This document shows, piece after piece, positions 35,712 to 45,632 of a stretch of DNA of 64,000 bases. The notes under the pieces were generated by a model. It was not told the DNA's origin. It saw nothing but the letters and a program-made list of their open reading frames with translations, and searched no databases. How positions within the stretch are numbered: the first letter of the stretch is position 1; every line of letters begins with the position of its first letter. A program made the translations under genes and the position numbers. This DNA comes from Anderseniella sp. Alg231-50 (GTDB lineage: Bacteria > Pseudomonadota > Alphaproteobacteria > Rhizobiales > Aestuariivirgaceae), in assembly GCF_900149695.1 (NCBI RefSeq), contig NZ_LT703006.1:186001-250000 (forward strand), given 5' to 3'.

Positions 35712-36797
35712 ATGACATCGAAAAACTGGGAAAACACACCCGCCGGAAAACACCGGGCCCGCGGCCTGGGACTGCGCCTGCCGGGTGAACCGGGATCATA
35801 CAACACGATCACCGACGTGGCCGGCGTCGAAGTTGGCTACACCACCTTGATCGAGGCAGAGCATATTCGCACCGGCGTGACCGGCCTGTTGCCCCGCGGC
35901 CGCCAGGGCGCGGACACGGCGTGCATGGCAGGCAGCTATTCGCTCAACGGCAACGGCGAAATGACCGGTACCATATGGATCGAGGAGATCGGCGAACTGC
36001 AGACGCCGATCACCATCACCAATACCGCGTCGTGCGGCGTTACCCGGGATGCGACCCTGCGCTGGTTGGTGGAAAATGACATTGGCACAGACCAGGACTG
36101 GGGCCTGCCCGTCGCCGCCGAGACTTATGACGGTGACCTTAATGACATCAATGGCTTCCATGTAACCGCGCAGCATGCCATGGCGGCGCTGGACGGTGCG
36201 GCTTCCGGCGCCCTGGAAATGGGCAGTGTCGGCGGCGGCACCGGCATGACGACTTACGAGTACAAGGCTGGCTCTGCCAGTGCATCACGGCTGATTGAGA
36301 TAGGCACCGCTCAATACACGGTCGGCACCTTCGTCCAGTCGAATTTCGGTCTGCGGGCTGAACTGACAGTGCTTGGCGTACCGATCGGCCGTGAATTGAG
36401 CAGCGGCGCATTTCGCTCGAAAGGTTCAGGCTCCATCATCGCCATAGTGGCAACTGATGCGCCTCTCCTGCCGCATCAATGCAAACGGCTGGCTCGGCGG
36501 GTGCCACTTGGCCTGGCGCGAACCGGCACCATTGGCCACAATTCATCGGGCGACATTTTCCTGGCCTTTTCCACAGCCAACAGGCAGGCCCTGCAGTCCG
36601 GCGGTGTCCGTCACCTCGACGCCCTGGCGGACAGCGAGCTGGATCCCCTGTTCCAGGCTGTCGTGGAAACCGTCGAAGAGGCCGTTCTCGACGCCATGAT
36701 CGCCAATGAAGCAATGACCGGCAGGAACGGATTGACCGTGCATGCCCTGCCCCATGATGACCTGCTCGTGTTGCTCAAGCGGGCCGGCAAGATCTAA
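35712..36797 (+). CDS. P1 family peptidase (DmpA-like L-aminopeptidase/D-esterase)
   Basis: A 361 aa N-terminal-nucleophile hydrolase of MEROPS family S58. Family marks: GSYNTITDVAGVEVGYTT at about 35-52, GTGMTTYEYKAGSAS, FRSKGSGSIIAIVATDAPL, and the following GLARTGTIGHNSSGD. The likely self-cleavage and nucleophile site is the Ser241 in GSGSI, by analogy with the Gly-Ser bond of DmpA. The enzymes release N-terminal residues from peptides or cleave beta-peptides or D-amino acid esters. I start at 35712; the region before has no homology. A terminator follows directly. Confidence 0.92.
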   Translation: MTSKNWENTPAGKHRARGLGLRLPGEPGSYNTITDVAGVEVGYTTLIEAEHIRTGVTGLLPRGRQGADTACMAGSYSLNGNGEMTGTIWIEEIGELQTPITITNTASCGVTRDATLRWLVENDIGTDQDWGLPVAAETYDGDLNDINGFHVTAQHAMAALDGAASGALEMGSVGGGTGMTTYEYKAGSASASRLIEIGTAQYTVGTFVQSNFGLRAELTVLGVPIGRELSSGAFRSKGSGSIIAIVATDAPLLPHQCKRLARRVPLGLARTGTIGHNSSGDIFLAFSTANRQALQSGGVRHLDALADSELDPLFQAVVETVEEAVLDAMIANEAMTGRNGLTVHALPHDDLLVLLKRAGKI

Positions 36798-36821
36798 CGG
36801 CATGACCTTTTATGGGACCGC

Positions 36822-36842
36822 CGCCTGTTTCAGGCGTTTTTT
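36822..36842 (+). terminator. Intrinsic terminator of the P1 peptidase gene
   Basis: Stem CGCCTG / CAGGCG with a 3-base loop followed by six Ts, 25 bases after the peptidase stop. It overlaps the last codons of the convergent DUF2892 gene. Confidence 0.75.
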
Positions 36843-37030
36843 GTGCCGCAGGTGTTTATCCCCAGCAGGCTGTATGGTGGGCACCAGCCGATCGCGGCGG
36901 TGAACAGCGGCACAATGCCGATCCAGCCTGTCCAGGCAAATTCACTGCTTCCCAAAAACGCCCAGGCAATCAGTGCAATGCCAATGACTGCACGCAGCGC
37001 GCGATCAATTGTTCCAATATTCCGTTTCAT
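36830..37030 (-). CDS. DUF2892 (YgaP-like) small membrane protein
   Basis: A 66 aa protein with the DUF2892 fold: basic N-terminus NIGTIDRALRAVIGI, first membrane helix, short loop, second helix with IGIVPLFTAAIGWCPPYSLLGI, and Cys residues (WCPPY and NTCG) near the end. Same kind of module forms the membrane part of the YgaP rhodanese. I start at 37030, preceded on the minus strand by AAGGAGG; an ATG at 37081 would add 17 unrelated residues. An FNR-like box lies 81 bases upstream, suggesting control by oxygen. Confidence 0.87.
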   Translation of the reverse strand: MKRNIGTIDRALRAVIGIALIAWAFLGSSEFAWTGWIGIVPLFTAAIGWCPPYSLLGINTCGTKNA

Positions 37031-37110
37031 TGAAAGAACCTCCTTGGTTCTGGTATCCGGCGAATCCGAAAACATATTCAATAAAATATATATGTATGCC
37101 TGGTGTTGAA

Positions 37111-37124
37111 ATGATCCAGATCAA
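37111..37124 (-). promoter_or_regulatory. FNR/FnrL-like box upstream of the DUF2892 gene
   Basis: Read on the minus strand the site is TTGAT-N4-ATCAT, nine of ten matches to the consensus TTGAT-N4-ATCAA. Between box and gene lies the AT-rich TATATATATTTTAT stretch (about 37080-37094 in plus coordinates), which could supply a -10 box placing the FNR site near -41. Confidence 0.5.
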
Positions 37125-37148
37125 TTACCCGCTCGACCGCGCATAAAA

Positions 37149-37181
37149 AACCTGCAAACGACTTTGCATAGTCGTTTGCAG
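37149..37181 (-). terminator. Intrinsic terminator after the ferredoxin reductase gene
   Basis: Perfect 13-base stem CCTGCAAACGACT / AGTCGTTTGCAGG with a 7-base loop. On the minus strand it ends in TTTTTT (from AAAAAA at 37143-37148). It lies 35 bases downstream of the reductase stop. Confidence 0.85.
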
Positions 37182-37215
37182 GGATCGAATGGTTTCGTTA
37201 GCGCTGCGAAAGGCT

Positions 37216-38262
<1,047 letters not shown>

Positions 38263-38329
38263 TCATCTAACCGGATGGCCTGTTGCAGGCCGCCGGAGTG
38301 TGTGTTGAGTAGTGAAACAGGCGCAGGTC

Positions 38330-38650
38330 TCAGAACTGTTTTTCCGGGACCTTCAAAACCAGCCCGTCAATGTCATCAGATACCCTGATCTGACATGAAA
38401 GCCGCGAGCTGTCCTGCACCTCGAAGGCAAAATCCAGCATATCCTCTTCCATTTCGGAACGCTCTGCGAGTTTTTCCGCCCAGTCGCCCTGAAGGTAGAC
38501 GTGGCACGTGGCACAGGCACAGGCACCACCGCAGTCCGCATCGATACCCGGCACCATGTTCTTGATTGCGGTCTCCATGACCGACATGCCGTTTTCCGCA
38601 TCGACGACGTGCTCTTTGCCGTTGTGCTCGATAAAAGTGATCTTTGCCAT
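38330..38650 (-). CDS. 2Fe-2S ferredoxin, adrenodoxin type
   Basis: A 106 aa ferredoxin. Cluster ligands Cys40, Cys46, Cys49 and Cys86 follow the C-x5-C-x2-C ... C pattern of adrenodoxin/FdVI type proteins ([20 protein letters not shown]). It carries electrons in the cytoplasm, often for P450s or Fe-S assembly. I begin at 38650 ([10 protein letters not shown]); an ATG at 38704 would place the leader over an 18-base palindrome, which is better read as an operator. Followed by its likely reductase. Confidence 0.93.
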   Translation of the reverse strand: MAKITFIEHNGKEHVVDAENGMSVMETAIKNMVPGIDADCGGACACATCHVYLQGDWAEKLAERSEMEEDMLDFAFEVQDSSRLSCQIRVSDDIDGLVLKVPEKQF

Positions 38651-38678
38651 GTCTTTGGGTCCTGCCATGCACGGATGC

Positions 38679-38709
38679 ATGCAAACTTGTTTGCATACAC
38701 TCAATTGAG
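38679..38709. promoter_or_regulatory. Candidate operator: perfect 18-base palindrome before the ferredoxin gene
   Basis: ATGCAAACTTGTTTGCAT at 38679-38696 is a perfect palindrome, 29 bases upstream of the ferredoxin start. A second one, CTCAATTGAG (38700-38709), lies next to it. Together they look like regulator sites for the ferredoxin-reductase operon. No regulator can be named. Confidence 0.55.
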
Positions 38710-38935
38710 ATTCAGGTCTTTAGCTAGGCCGACACGGCACAAAATGCAACAATTTCCAGCCCGGCAAGCTGAATTTCACGTCTTTGTGCGACAATTGGAA
38801 CCTAAGGAAGCGGCTTCCAGGCGGCACCGCCATGACCCAACCTGCAGACATGGGTCGGGATAACACCTTGCCATCAGCTGTTTTTCCGCATCTATCCGGC
38901 GCGGCAGGCATGCGACACGGCGTTGCAACAGCGTC

Positions 38936-39304
38936 TCAGAGATACGCGTCAATCTGCGCTTCAAAATCAGCCCGGACCGCGATCAGGCGGCTCAAAACCG
39001 CCGCACGCCCGGCTTCGTCGGAAAACGCCACCTGCTCCATGGCTTCAGCCACGTCTCCCACCTGGACGGCCCCGACAGAGCGCGCCGCCCCCTTCAGTGT
39101 GTGAACCGCGGACTTCCATGCCGCTGCATCGGCGCATGAGACCAGCTCCTGGGTCTGGTCTTTGAGCTGAACCCGGAATAACTGCAGCAATTCCGACTGC
39201 AGGCTGTGGTCACCCAGCGTGTATTGATCCAAATGTGCAAGATCAACAACTGCCTCGACACCACCGCCATCGACATTGTTTGCAGCGGCCTGTTTCGGCT
39301 TCAT
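38936..39304 (-). CDS. Stand-alone HPt phosphotransfer protein
   Basis: A 122 aa histidine phosphotransfer domain. The phospho-accepting His68 is in AVHTLKGAARSVGA, within a helical bundle from about residue 25 to the end. Such free HPt proteins shuttle phosphate between a hybrid kinase and a receiver, as ChpT-like or Ypd1-like proteins do. No kinase gene is adjacent; the hybrid kinase near 5 kb already has its own HPt, so another kinase or the free REC proteins may be partners. Confidence 0.88.
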   Translation of the reverse strand: MKPKQAAANNVDGGGVEAVVDLAHLDQYTLGDHSLQSELLQLFRVQLKDQTQELVSCADAAAWKSAVHTLKGAARSVGAVQVGDVAEAMEQVAFSDEAGRAAVLSRLIAVRADFEAQIDAYL

Positions 39305-39699
39305 CGCGCGGGTTCCTTTTTTGAGTTATACAGGCTCTAGAAACCGGACCCTAAGTGACTGATTCTGACCTGAATTACGCAAATTAGACGCCAATCTGAC
39401 AAAAATTCGTTGTGAATTTTGTTAAAATTTGAATCATTTTCGCCCACGGCGTTAACCAATTCGCTAGTTTTCCCAAACCTTTTAATGCTAATGACTTCTT
39501 TAAGTGTCTGATCTGCATTAGAATCCTCGTCGGGACGTGCGATGGGTGTGGACAAATTGGTTAACGCAATAGCCATTAGGCTTGCTTCATTTCCGATTGA
39601 GTCAGATCATTAAGCGTGGGAGTGACCAGTATACGGCGCACACGAGGCACCGGGGGGACCTGGGGTGTGAATACCGGTTAGTAAGTTTTAGTTGCGGGG
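39305..39699. other. AT-rich intergenic region upstream of the giant hendecad gene
   Basis: Clearly AT-richer than its surroundings, especially 39400-39570. It should hold promoters for the HPt gene (minus) and the giant gene (plus). A 79-codon open frame on the minus strand (39337-39576) lies here without a good ribosome binding site; I do not accept it as a gene. No perfect operator seen. Confidence 0.4.
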
Positions 39700-42600
39700 A
39701 TGCAAAATATGTCAAGCGAAACAAACCAGCCGCGCCGCGCTTCGCGCAGGGGCAATCGCAGGGCAATTGAAGAAAAAAACGAAGAACAGACAGCTCGTCG
39801 CGAAGCGGCTGAGCGCCGCAGGCTGGACGCCATGGACCAGCGCCGCCGCGAAGCGAAACTGCGCGGCCGGCCAGCCAACGAAAACGATGCTTTTGCCGCC
39901 AGCAGCCTGCAGGCAATCCGCGAGCGCACTTCAACCGCACCGATATGGTCCGCCGTGGCCATTTCGCTTGTATGGCTGGCGATCTGGACGGTCCTGTACG
40001 TCCCTGCCCTTGCCCAGCTTGCCGGGAGTCCGCTCAGCCTGACCAACCTGCCGGTCACAATGCGCACTCTCATGATGGGCGTAATCCCGGTTCTGGCGTT
40101 TCTTGTTCTGGGTTACCTGATTTTCCGCACAAACCAGATCAACCATGTCAGCCAGGCGCTGATGCAAACGGCCATGCGCCTTGTCCGCCCGCAGGACATC
40201 GCGACCGAAAGCCTGGCATCGGTTTCGCAACTGGTGCGCTCGGAAGTGGACCAGCTTGTCGGAGGTGTTGAGCATGCCGTGCAGCGTGCCGGCGAACTGG
40301 AAGGTGTCGTTCACAAGGAAATAGCCAATATCGAACGTGCCTTTGGTGCCAATGAGGAACGCATACGCACCATGCTCGAAGGCCTGGAGCATCAGCGCAA
40401 CTCGCTACACGAAACAGGCCGCGTCATCGGCGTGGAGGCAACCCCCCTGCTGTCGCGTATTGAAGAGAATACGCAGAGCCTCTCGGGCATTATATCGACT
40501 GCGTCTTCCACCCTTGCCGCACTTGAGCACGGCCTCAAGAACACAACCTCCGAACTGTCCCAGACCGTTGACGAGATTTCCACCCGCGCAAGCTTTGTCG
40601 GCACCGAGATTTCCGGCCAGACAGCACGCATGGAGCAAATGTCCGGTACGCTGGTCAATGAAATGCGGGTGTTCTCCGACAGCGTAACCGGTCAGGTTTC
40701 GACAATGCAGGAAACCGCCCAGCGCATGAATACCGAAGGCATGCAGTTCGGCGACAGCCTGCGCCAGCTTGAAGGCAGTGTGACGTCCGGCATTCGTGAA
40801 AGCCTTGAAGAAGTCAGAAGCGTTCGCGCAGAGCTTACCCAGGGCATCGAACAGGTGACCGGGGCAACAACCGAACAGATGCGTCTTGCAGCTGAACAGA
40901 ACACCGAAATGATGAAACTTACCGGTGACAGCGTCTCCCATTCGGTACGCACCACATCCGGCGAAGTCGTGAAATCCGTCCAGCAGTCAACCCAGGCTGT
41001 AAACGAGCAATTGCAGGCAGCAGCCGAGCAGAACAGCGAAGTGGTGAAACACACCGGCGAAAACGTTGCGCAGTCCGTGCACGCCAAATCAGGTGAAATC
41101 GTCCAGTCGGTTCAACATATGGCCCAGGCGGTCAATGAGCAGTTGCAGGCATCGTCGGAACAAAACACCGAGATGATGAAAGTCGCCGGCGACACAGTGG
41201 CCCAGAAAATACATTCGGCGTCCGGTGAAATTGTCCAGTCTGTGCAACAGACCGCACAGGTAGTGAATGAACAACTGCAGGCAGCCGGCGACAGCGTGGC
41301 GCAGGCAGTAATGTCCACTTCCGGCACGGCGGTGCAGGCAGTACAGCATTCAACCGAAGCCGTCAGCGGGCAATTGCAGTCTGCAGCCGACGCACACAAC
41401 GCGATGATCGCTGATTCCGGCACCCGCATCACCGACAATGTTCGGGCTGCATCAGGTGAAATGGTAACCTCCATCGAACAGTCTTCCGAGGCTGTGGTCG
41501 GACAGCTCCGCTCCGTGGCCGACGAGAGCGTTGCCATGCTCAAGGGCACCGGCGAAAACGTTACGCAGGCCGTCCGGGCCACCTCCGGTTCGGTTGTCAC
41601 GACAATGCAGGCAACCTCCGACGACATCCTCGGCCAGATCAAGCTGGTCGGAACCGACGTTGGGGAATCTGTGCAGATCACCTCTGAAGTCGTACTCCGC
41701 AATCTCAACGAGGTGGGCACGGAGGTTACCGATCGTGTCCAGTCGGCAGGTCAGAACGTGGTCTCCAACCTGCAGACCACCGGCAACACCGTTGCATCCA
41801 GCCTGGAGAGTACCAGTGTCAAGGTTGTCGAGACGCTCATGGAGTCAGGTGAAAAAATTGCTCGCGACACCGAGGCGTCTTCGGAGACCATGCTGGCGTT
41901 TATCAACGAGAGTGGCGGCAAGGCATCTGCAGCACTTGCTGAAGCCGGCAACCAGGTCAATGACCGTCTGCTCGGCACCACCAGTGAGATGGCAAACCTG
42001 CTCAACTCATCGGTTGAGAAAGTTGCGCAGCGCCTGACGGCAGCCTCGTCTGCCGTGGGTGAGCAGATCGATCTGTCCGGAACAGCCCTCACCGACAGGC
42101 TGTTGTCGATTTCCGGTGAGTTCGTTCAGAACGTCGCGACCGCACGCGATGAAGTCTACGCCTACATGGAAGATGTGTCCGGCAAGATGTCGGGCACGCT
42201 CGAAGTCGCCTCAGGAGACCTGTTCAAGCGCTTCGAGGTCATTACGGAAGAAATCACCGGCAAGCTGGAGACATCAGCCGGCACCTTGTTCAACCGGGTG
42301 GAAACGGCAACCTCGCACATGTCCGGCCATCTGGACGAGTCCACGGCCCGCCTGTCAGGCCAGATCGAGGAAACTTCCGATGCCATGGTGGTTCGCCTTG
42401 AAGGCGCCACGACACGCATGGCGGGGCTTCTGGACACCGCATCGGTGGGCATGACCGGCAAACTCGAGACCACCTCGAACGCGCTCGCCGACCGTCTCGA
42501 CACCTCATCTGAAACGCTGACCGGCAAACTGCAGGCAACAGGAAGCGAACTTGCTGAATTGCTGAGTTCGTCGTCGGAAGAACTGACCGGCAAACTGGAA

Positions 42601-45168
42601 AGCACGAGCAAAGAGGTAACCGAGCGCCTGAGCACCAACTCGTCGCAACTCACCAACCGGCTTGAAAGTGTGACATCGCGCGTCGCCGACGCTCTCGATC
42701 AGGCATCCGTTGAGATGTCCGACAAGCTGGACACGACAACAGCCTCCATCGCTCAGCGTCTCGACGGCTCCACCGGCCAGTTGACCAATCGGTTGACATC
42801 CATCCTCGACAGCTCGACGGGAGAATTGACGGGCCGTCTCGAGGGGGCCACGTCGCACATGGCCGAGCTGTTGAATTCAACCTCTTCTGAAATGACCGGC
42901 AAGCTGGACGCCACGACAAATGAACTGGTCGAGCGCCTCGACACATCTTCCAGCTCCATTTCCGAACGCCTGGAAGGCTCCACGTCCCGCATGGCCGAGC
43001 TGCTGAACAATGTAACGGCGGAGATGACCGGCAAGCTGGACACTACGACCAATGCTCTGGCTGACCGGCTTGATGCCTCCTCCGGCGCCATGACCGGACG
43101 CCTTGATGAAGTGTCTTTGCTGCTCACCGACCGGCTTGACTCGACATCATCCAGCCTGACAACCCGTCTCGACACGGTGGCCGACACCATGAGCAACCTG
43201 ATCACCCAGCTCAAGGACCGGTCCGGCACGGTACTGAGCCAGATCGAAGGCATGTCCGGCAAGCTGGATAACACCACATCTGAATGGTACTCCCATGTCG
43301 AGCGCGCCAACCAGGAGATGTCCAGCCGCTTCGAGACAACGACAGCGGAAGTCGCCGAGACCATGGAGAAGACGGGCGCAGCCATGTTCATGCGCCTTGA
43401 AAACAATTCCCGCGAAATGGGCAAACGCTTTGATCTTGCCAGCACACTGCTTGAAGAGATCACTACTGACGTCATAACCCGCATGGATGCATCGGGTGAA
43501 CAGTTCTCCAAGATGCTCGACGAACGCGCAGCGCGCGTGTTCAACGAACTTGGAACCGCACGTACCGCCTTTGCCGAGGGCCTGGACGGAGCCGCGCGTG
43601 ACCTTGTCGCCGAGCTTGGCCGGGCATCGGTTTCGTTCGCTGACAATATGGAAGAAAATACCCAGTCGATTTCGGCCCGGTTTGAAACCAACGCTACAAG
43701 CGTCATCAATCACCTGGCCCAGTCAGCCGGAGAATTCGAGACCCGCGCCAGCGAGGCATCCCGCCGCCTCGAGGACACCGGTGCGAAGTTCTCCACCCAT
43801 GCCGACCAGGCCTATACCATGATGGCAGAAGCCCTGAAGGACACTGCCGGCGAGCTGGATCAGCGTATCGACACCGTGTCCACTGCGCTTGTAGGGCGTC
43901 TCGATACCACGTCGGGCAAGATTTCCGAACGCCTGGAAAGTGCGTCGGAAAAAGTCGACCGCGCGGTAACGAACTTCAACGAGCGTCTTGATCGCCTGAT
44001 GGACAGCCGTGACACCCAGATGGCAGGACTGCTTCAGAAACTCGGCAAGAAGTCGGAAGAAGTCGACGGCATCATGGAACGTTACATGCAGCGGGTTGAG
44101 CACTCACTGACCGATGCCAACAAGCGCACTGACGAACTGGGCCGTCTGATAACGTCGCAGTTCACCGCTGCTTCCGACAACATGCAGGAAGAGATCAAGA
44201 AGATCGAGGCGATCTCCGATGACCAGGTCAGCCGTGCTGCCCGCAACATCATCGCCCAGCATGCAGAGGTTGTGCGCCAGCTCAACACCACCATGTCCGG
44301 TTCCACGGAGGAGTTTTCCTCGACTGCTGACGAGATGCGCGAAGCTGCCGCCAGCGTGGTTCGCGAGATCGAATTTGCCCGCGGTGAAGTGCGCCGCGCC
44401 GTTCTGGAACTGCCGGCGGAAACCCGCAACTCCGCAGACGCAATGCGCCGTGTGGTAACCGACCAGATCACTGCGCTCAACGCGCTGGCGGACGTGGTCA
44501 AGCGGCAGTCATCCTCACTGGCCATGTCGGGGCCGGGTATCTATGTGCCGCCGGAGGCCGGAGGACGATCGCCGGGAAAAACTAAGGGCACCACGTCCAT
44601 CGCTGCGTCACAGCGGACGTCCGGTGCCCCGAAAGCCGAGCGCAGCGCCGAAGCAAGTGAAGAAACCTCGGCGCCAGCCAGGGAAACCGGTTCGGTCCGC
44701 AGTTTCCTGGGCGACCTGCTGTCTTCCGACGCAGATACACCCGTTGCGCGCGAGAAACCCGTCCGCAAGTCGAAGAAGGCCGAAACAACATCGGAGAGCT
44801 CGACCAGCCGTGCCACGGAAACCCTGGTTGCCAAGCTGAATGCCGCCACGCGCGACATCTACCAGATCCTGCATGACGACCTGCCCAAGGAGATTGAAGC
44901 AGACTTCCGGAAAGGTAATGCGCAGGCCTATACCCACAGCCTGTTCCAGAGCCGCGGACGCAAGCTGATGGATCGGGCCCGCAAAGCCTACCGTGACGAC
45001 AAACAGGCCAGGACGCGCATCGACGGGTTCATCCGCCTGTTCGAACGGCTGCTGGATACTGTCGCCACCTCGGATGCAGGCGAGGAACTGGTGGATCAGT
45101 GTCTGGGATCGGAAACCGGCAAGGTATATCTCATGCTGGCGGAAGCTGCCGGAAGAGTTAAGCACTAG
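39700..45168 (+). CDS. Giant membrane-anchored protein built of 11-residue repeats
   Basis: A 1822 aa protein. Residues 1-75 are very basic and rich in Arg/Glu; two membrane segments lie at about 82-105 and 122-142, so the N-terminus and the long body are on the same side, most likely the cytoplasm. From about residue 365 to about 1580 the chain is an almost unbroken array of 11-residue (hendecad) repeats, typified by LTGKLETTSNA and LADRLDTSSET, with hydrophobic residues at positions 1 and 5 and small ones at 8-9. After a disordered linker (about 1610-1700) a helical C-terminal domain (about 1706-1822) ends the protein. Automated tools would likely call apolipoprotein- or kinesin-like similarity. 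Function unknown; a structural or scaffolding role is my inference. An alternative start is 39709. Confidence 0.88.
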   Translation: MQNMSSETNQPRRASRRGNRRAIEEKNEEQTARREAAERRRLDAMDQRRREAKLRGRPANENDAFAASSLQAIRERTSTAPIWSAVAISLVWLAIWTVLYVPALAQLAGSPLSLTNLPVTMRTLMMGVIPVLAFLVLGYLIFRTNQINHVSQALMQTAMRLVRPQDIATESLASVSQLVRSEVDQLVGGVEHAVQRAGELEGVVHKEIANIERAFGANEERIRTMLEGLEHQRNSLHETGRVIGVEATPLLSRIEENTQSLSGIISTASSTLAALEHGLKNTTSELSQTVDEISTRASFVGTEISGQTARMEQMSGTLVNEMRVFSDSVTGQVSTMQETAQRMNTEGMQFGDSLRQLEGSVTSGIRESLEEVRSVRAELTQGIEQVTGATTEQMRLAAEQNTEMMKLTGDSVSHSVRTTSGEVVKSVQQSTQAVNEQLQAAAEQNSEVVKHTGENVAQSVHAKSGEIVQSVQHMAQAVNEQLQASSEQNTEMMKVAGDTVAQKIHSASGEIVQSVQQTAQVVNEQLQAAGDSVAQAVMSTSGTAVQAVQHSTEAVSGQLQSAADAHNAMIADSGTRITDNVRAASGEMVTSIEQSSEAVVGQLRSVADESVAMLKGTGENVTQAVRATSGSVVTTMQATSDDILGQIKLVGTDVGESVQITSEVVLRNLNEVGTEVTDRVQSAGQNVVSNLQTTGNTVASSLESTSVKVVETLMESGEKIARDTEASSETMLAFINESGGKASAALAEAGNQVNDRLLGTTSEMANLLNSSVEKVAQRLTAASSAVGEQIDLSGTALTDRLLSISGEFVQNVATARDEVYAYMEDVSGKMSGTLEVASGDLFKRFEVITEEITGKLETSAGTLFNRVETATSHMSGHLDESTARLSGQIEETSDAMVVRLEGATTRMAGLLDTASVGMTGKLETTSNALADRLDTSSETLTGKLQATGSELAELLSSSSEELTGKLESTSKEVTERLSTNSSQLTNRLESVTSRVADALDQASVEMSDKLDTTTASIAQRLDGSTGQLTNRLTSILDSSTGELTGRLEGATSHMAELLNSTSSEMTGKLDATTNELVERLDTSSSSISERLEGSTSRMAELLNNVTAEMTGKLDTTTNALADRLDASSGAMTGRLDEVSLLLTDRLDSTSSSLTTRLDTVADTMSNLITQLKDRSGTVLSQIEGMSGKLDNTTSEWYSHVERANQEMSSRFETTTAEVAETMEKTGAAMFMRLENNSREMGKRFDLASTLLEEITTDVITRMDASGEQFSKMLDERAARVFNELGTARTAFAEGLDGAARDLVAELGRASVSFADNMEENTQSISARFETNATSVINHLAQSAGEFETRASEASRRLEDTGAKFSTHADQAYTMMAEALKDTAGELDQRIDTVSTALVGRLDTTSGKISERLESASEKVDRAVTNFNERLDRLMDSRDTQMAGLLQKLGKKSEEVDGIMERYMQRVEHSLTDANKRTDELGRLITSQFTAASDNMQEEIKKIEAISDDQVSRAARNIIAQHAEVVRQLNTTMSGSTEEFSSTADEMREAAASVVREIEFARGEVRRAVLELPAETRNSADAMRRVVTDQITALNALADVVKRQSSSLAMSGPGIYVPPEAGGRSPGKTKGTTSIAASQRTSGAPKAERSAEASEETSAPARETGSVRSFLGDLLSSDADTPVAREKPVRKSKKAETTSESSTSRATETLVAKLNAATRDIYQILHDDLPKEIEADFRKGNAQAYTHSLFQSRGRKLMDRARKAYRDDKQARTRIDGFIRLFERLLDTVATSDAGEELVDQCLGSETGKVYLMLAEAAGRVKH
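40801..43194 (+). repeat. Uninterrupted hendecad (33-base) repeat array inside the giant gene
   Basis: Residues 368-1027 form 60 consecutive 11-residue units without insertion or deletion. Unit 61 (residues 1028-1042) has 15 residues, then exact 11-residue spacing resumes at 1043 (base 42826) to about 1163. Within it, residues 412-532 (40933-41295) show a 44-residue super-repeat with VNEQLQA every fourth unit, and 918-1160 show near-identical MTGKL / LADRL / MAELL units. Confidence 0.85.
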
Positions 45169-45218
45169 GCCAGGTTCAGGGGTTCACCTGAACTCATATC
45201 GCTCCGGCGCTCCCCGCC

Positions 45219-45632
45219 CTAGCCCGGCATCCGGCGATGCTTCGGCAACGTGTCATCCATCGGTGTGGACGGCACGGCGCTGTCGCAGAATATGTTCAGC
45301 TGCGGCGTTACCAGATGCTTTTGCGATATGGTTCCGGCGCGTATGCCGACAGCGCCCTGACGGCGCGAGTTGAGTGAAAACAATTGCGTTCCGCAAGACG
45401 AACAGAACCGCTTCGTCATGCTGGAGCCGCTGTCTGCAGTATGGGTGTAGCTGGACGGGTAGCCTTTGATTTTCACATCGGCCTCCGGCACGAAAACCAT
45501 TGTCGTGTGCACAGAGCCGGTTGCCTTCTGGCAGTCAACGCAGTGACAGTTGACGACGCGCTGTATCTCGCAATCGGCTTCATAGGTCACCGCGCCGCAC
45601 AGGCAGGATCCGTTAAACTGTGTCATGAACAT
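45219..45632 (-). CDS. GFA family (glutathione-dependent formaldehyde-activating-like) protein
   Basis: A 137 aa zinc-binding protein of the GFA/CENP-V fold. The cysteine pairs are in GSCLCGAVTY, NCHCVDCQKATGS and FCSSCGTQLF, matching the family zinc sites. The true GFA enzyme adds formaldehyde to glutathione, but most small members have unknown substrates, so I name only the family. Start ATG at 45632 with GAGG upstream; a second ATG six bases later (45626) is also possible. Divergent from the alcohol dehydrogenase gene. Confidence 0.87.
   Translation of the reverse strand: MFMTQFNGSCLCGAVTYEADCEIQRVVNCHCVDCQKATGSVHTTMVFVPEADVKIKGYPSSYTHTADSGSSMTKRFCSSCGTQLFSLNSRRQGAVGIRAGTISQKHLVTPQLNIFCDSAVPSTPMDDTLPKHRRMPG

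Noticed and set aside
39337-39576. 79-codon open frame on the minus strand between the HPt gene and the giant gene
   Set aside because: No ribosome binding site, no signal or domain, low-GC intergenic DNA; probably chance.
40900-43300. Repeat-rich DNA resembling a CRISPR or tandem satellite
   Set aside because: The 33-base periodicity follows the codon frame of the giant protein; there are no unique spacers of constant length between identical repeats.
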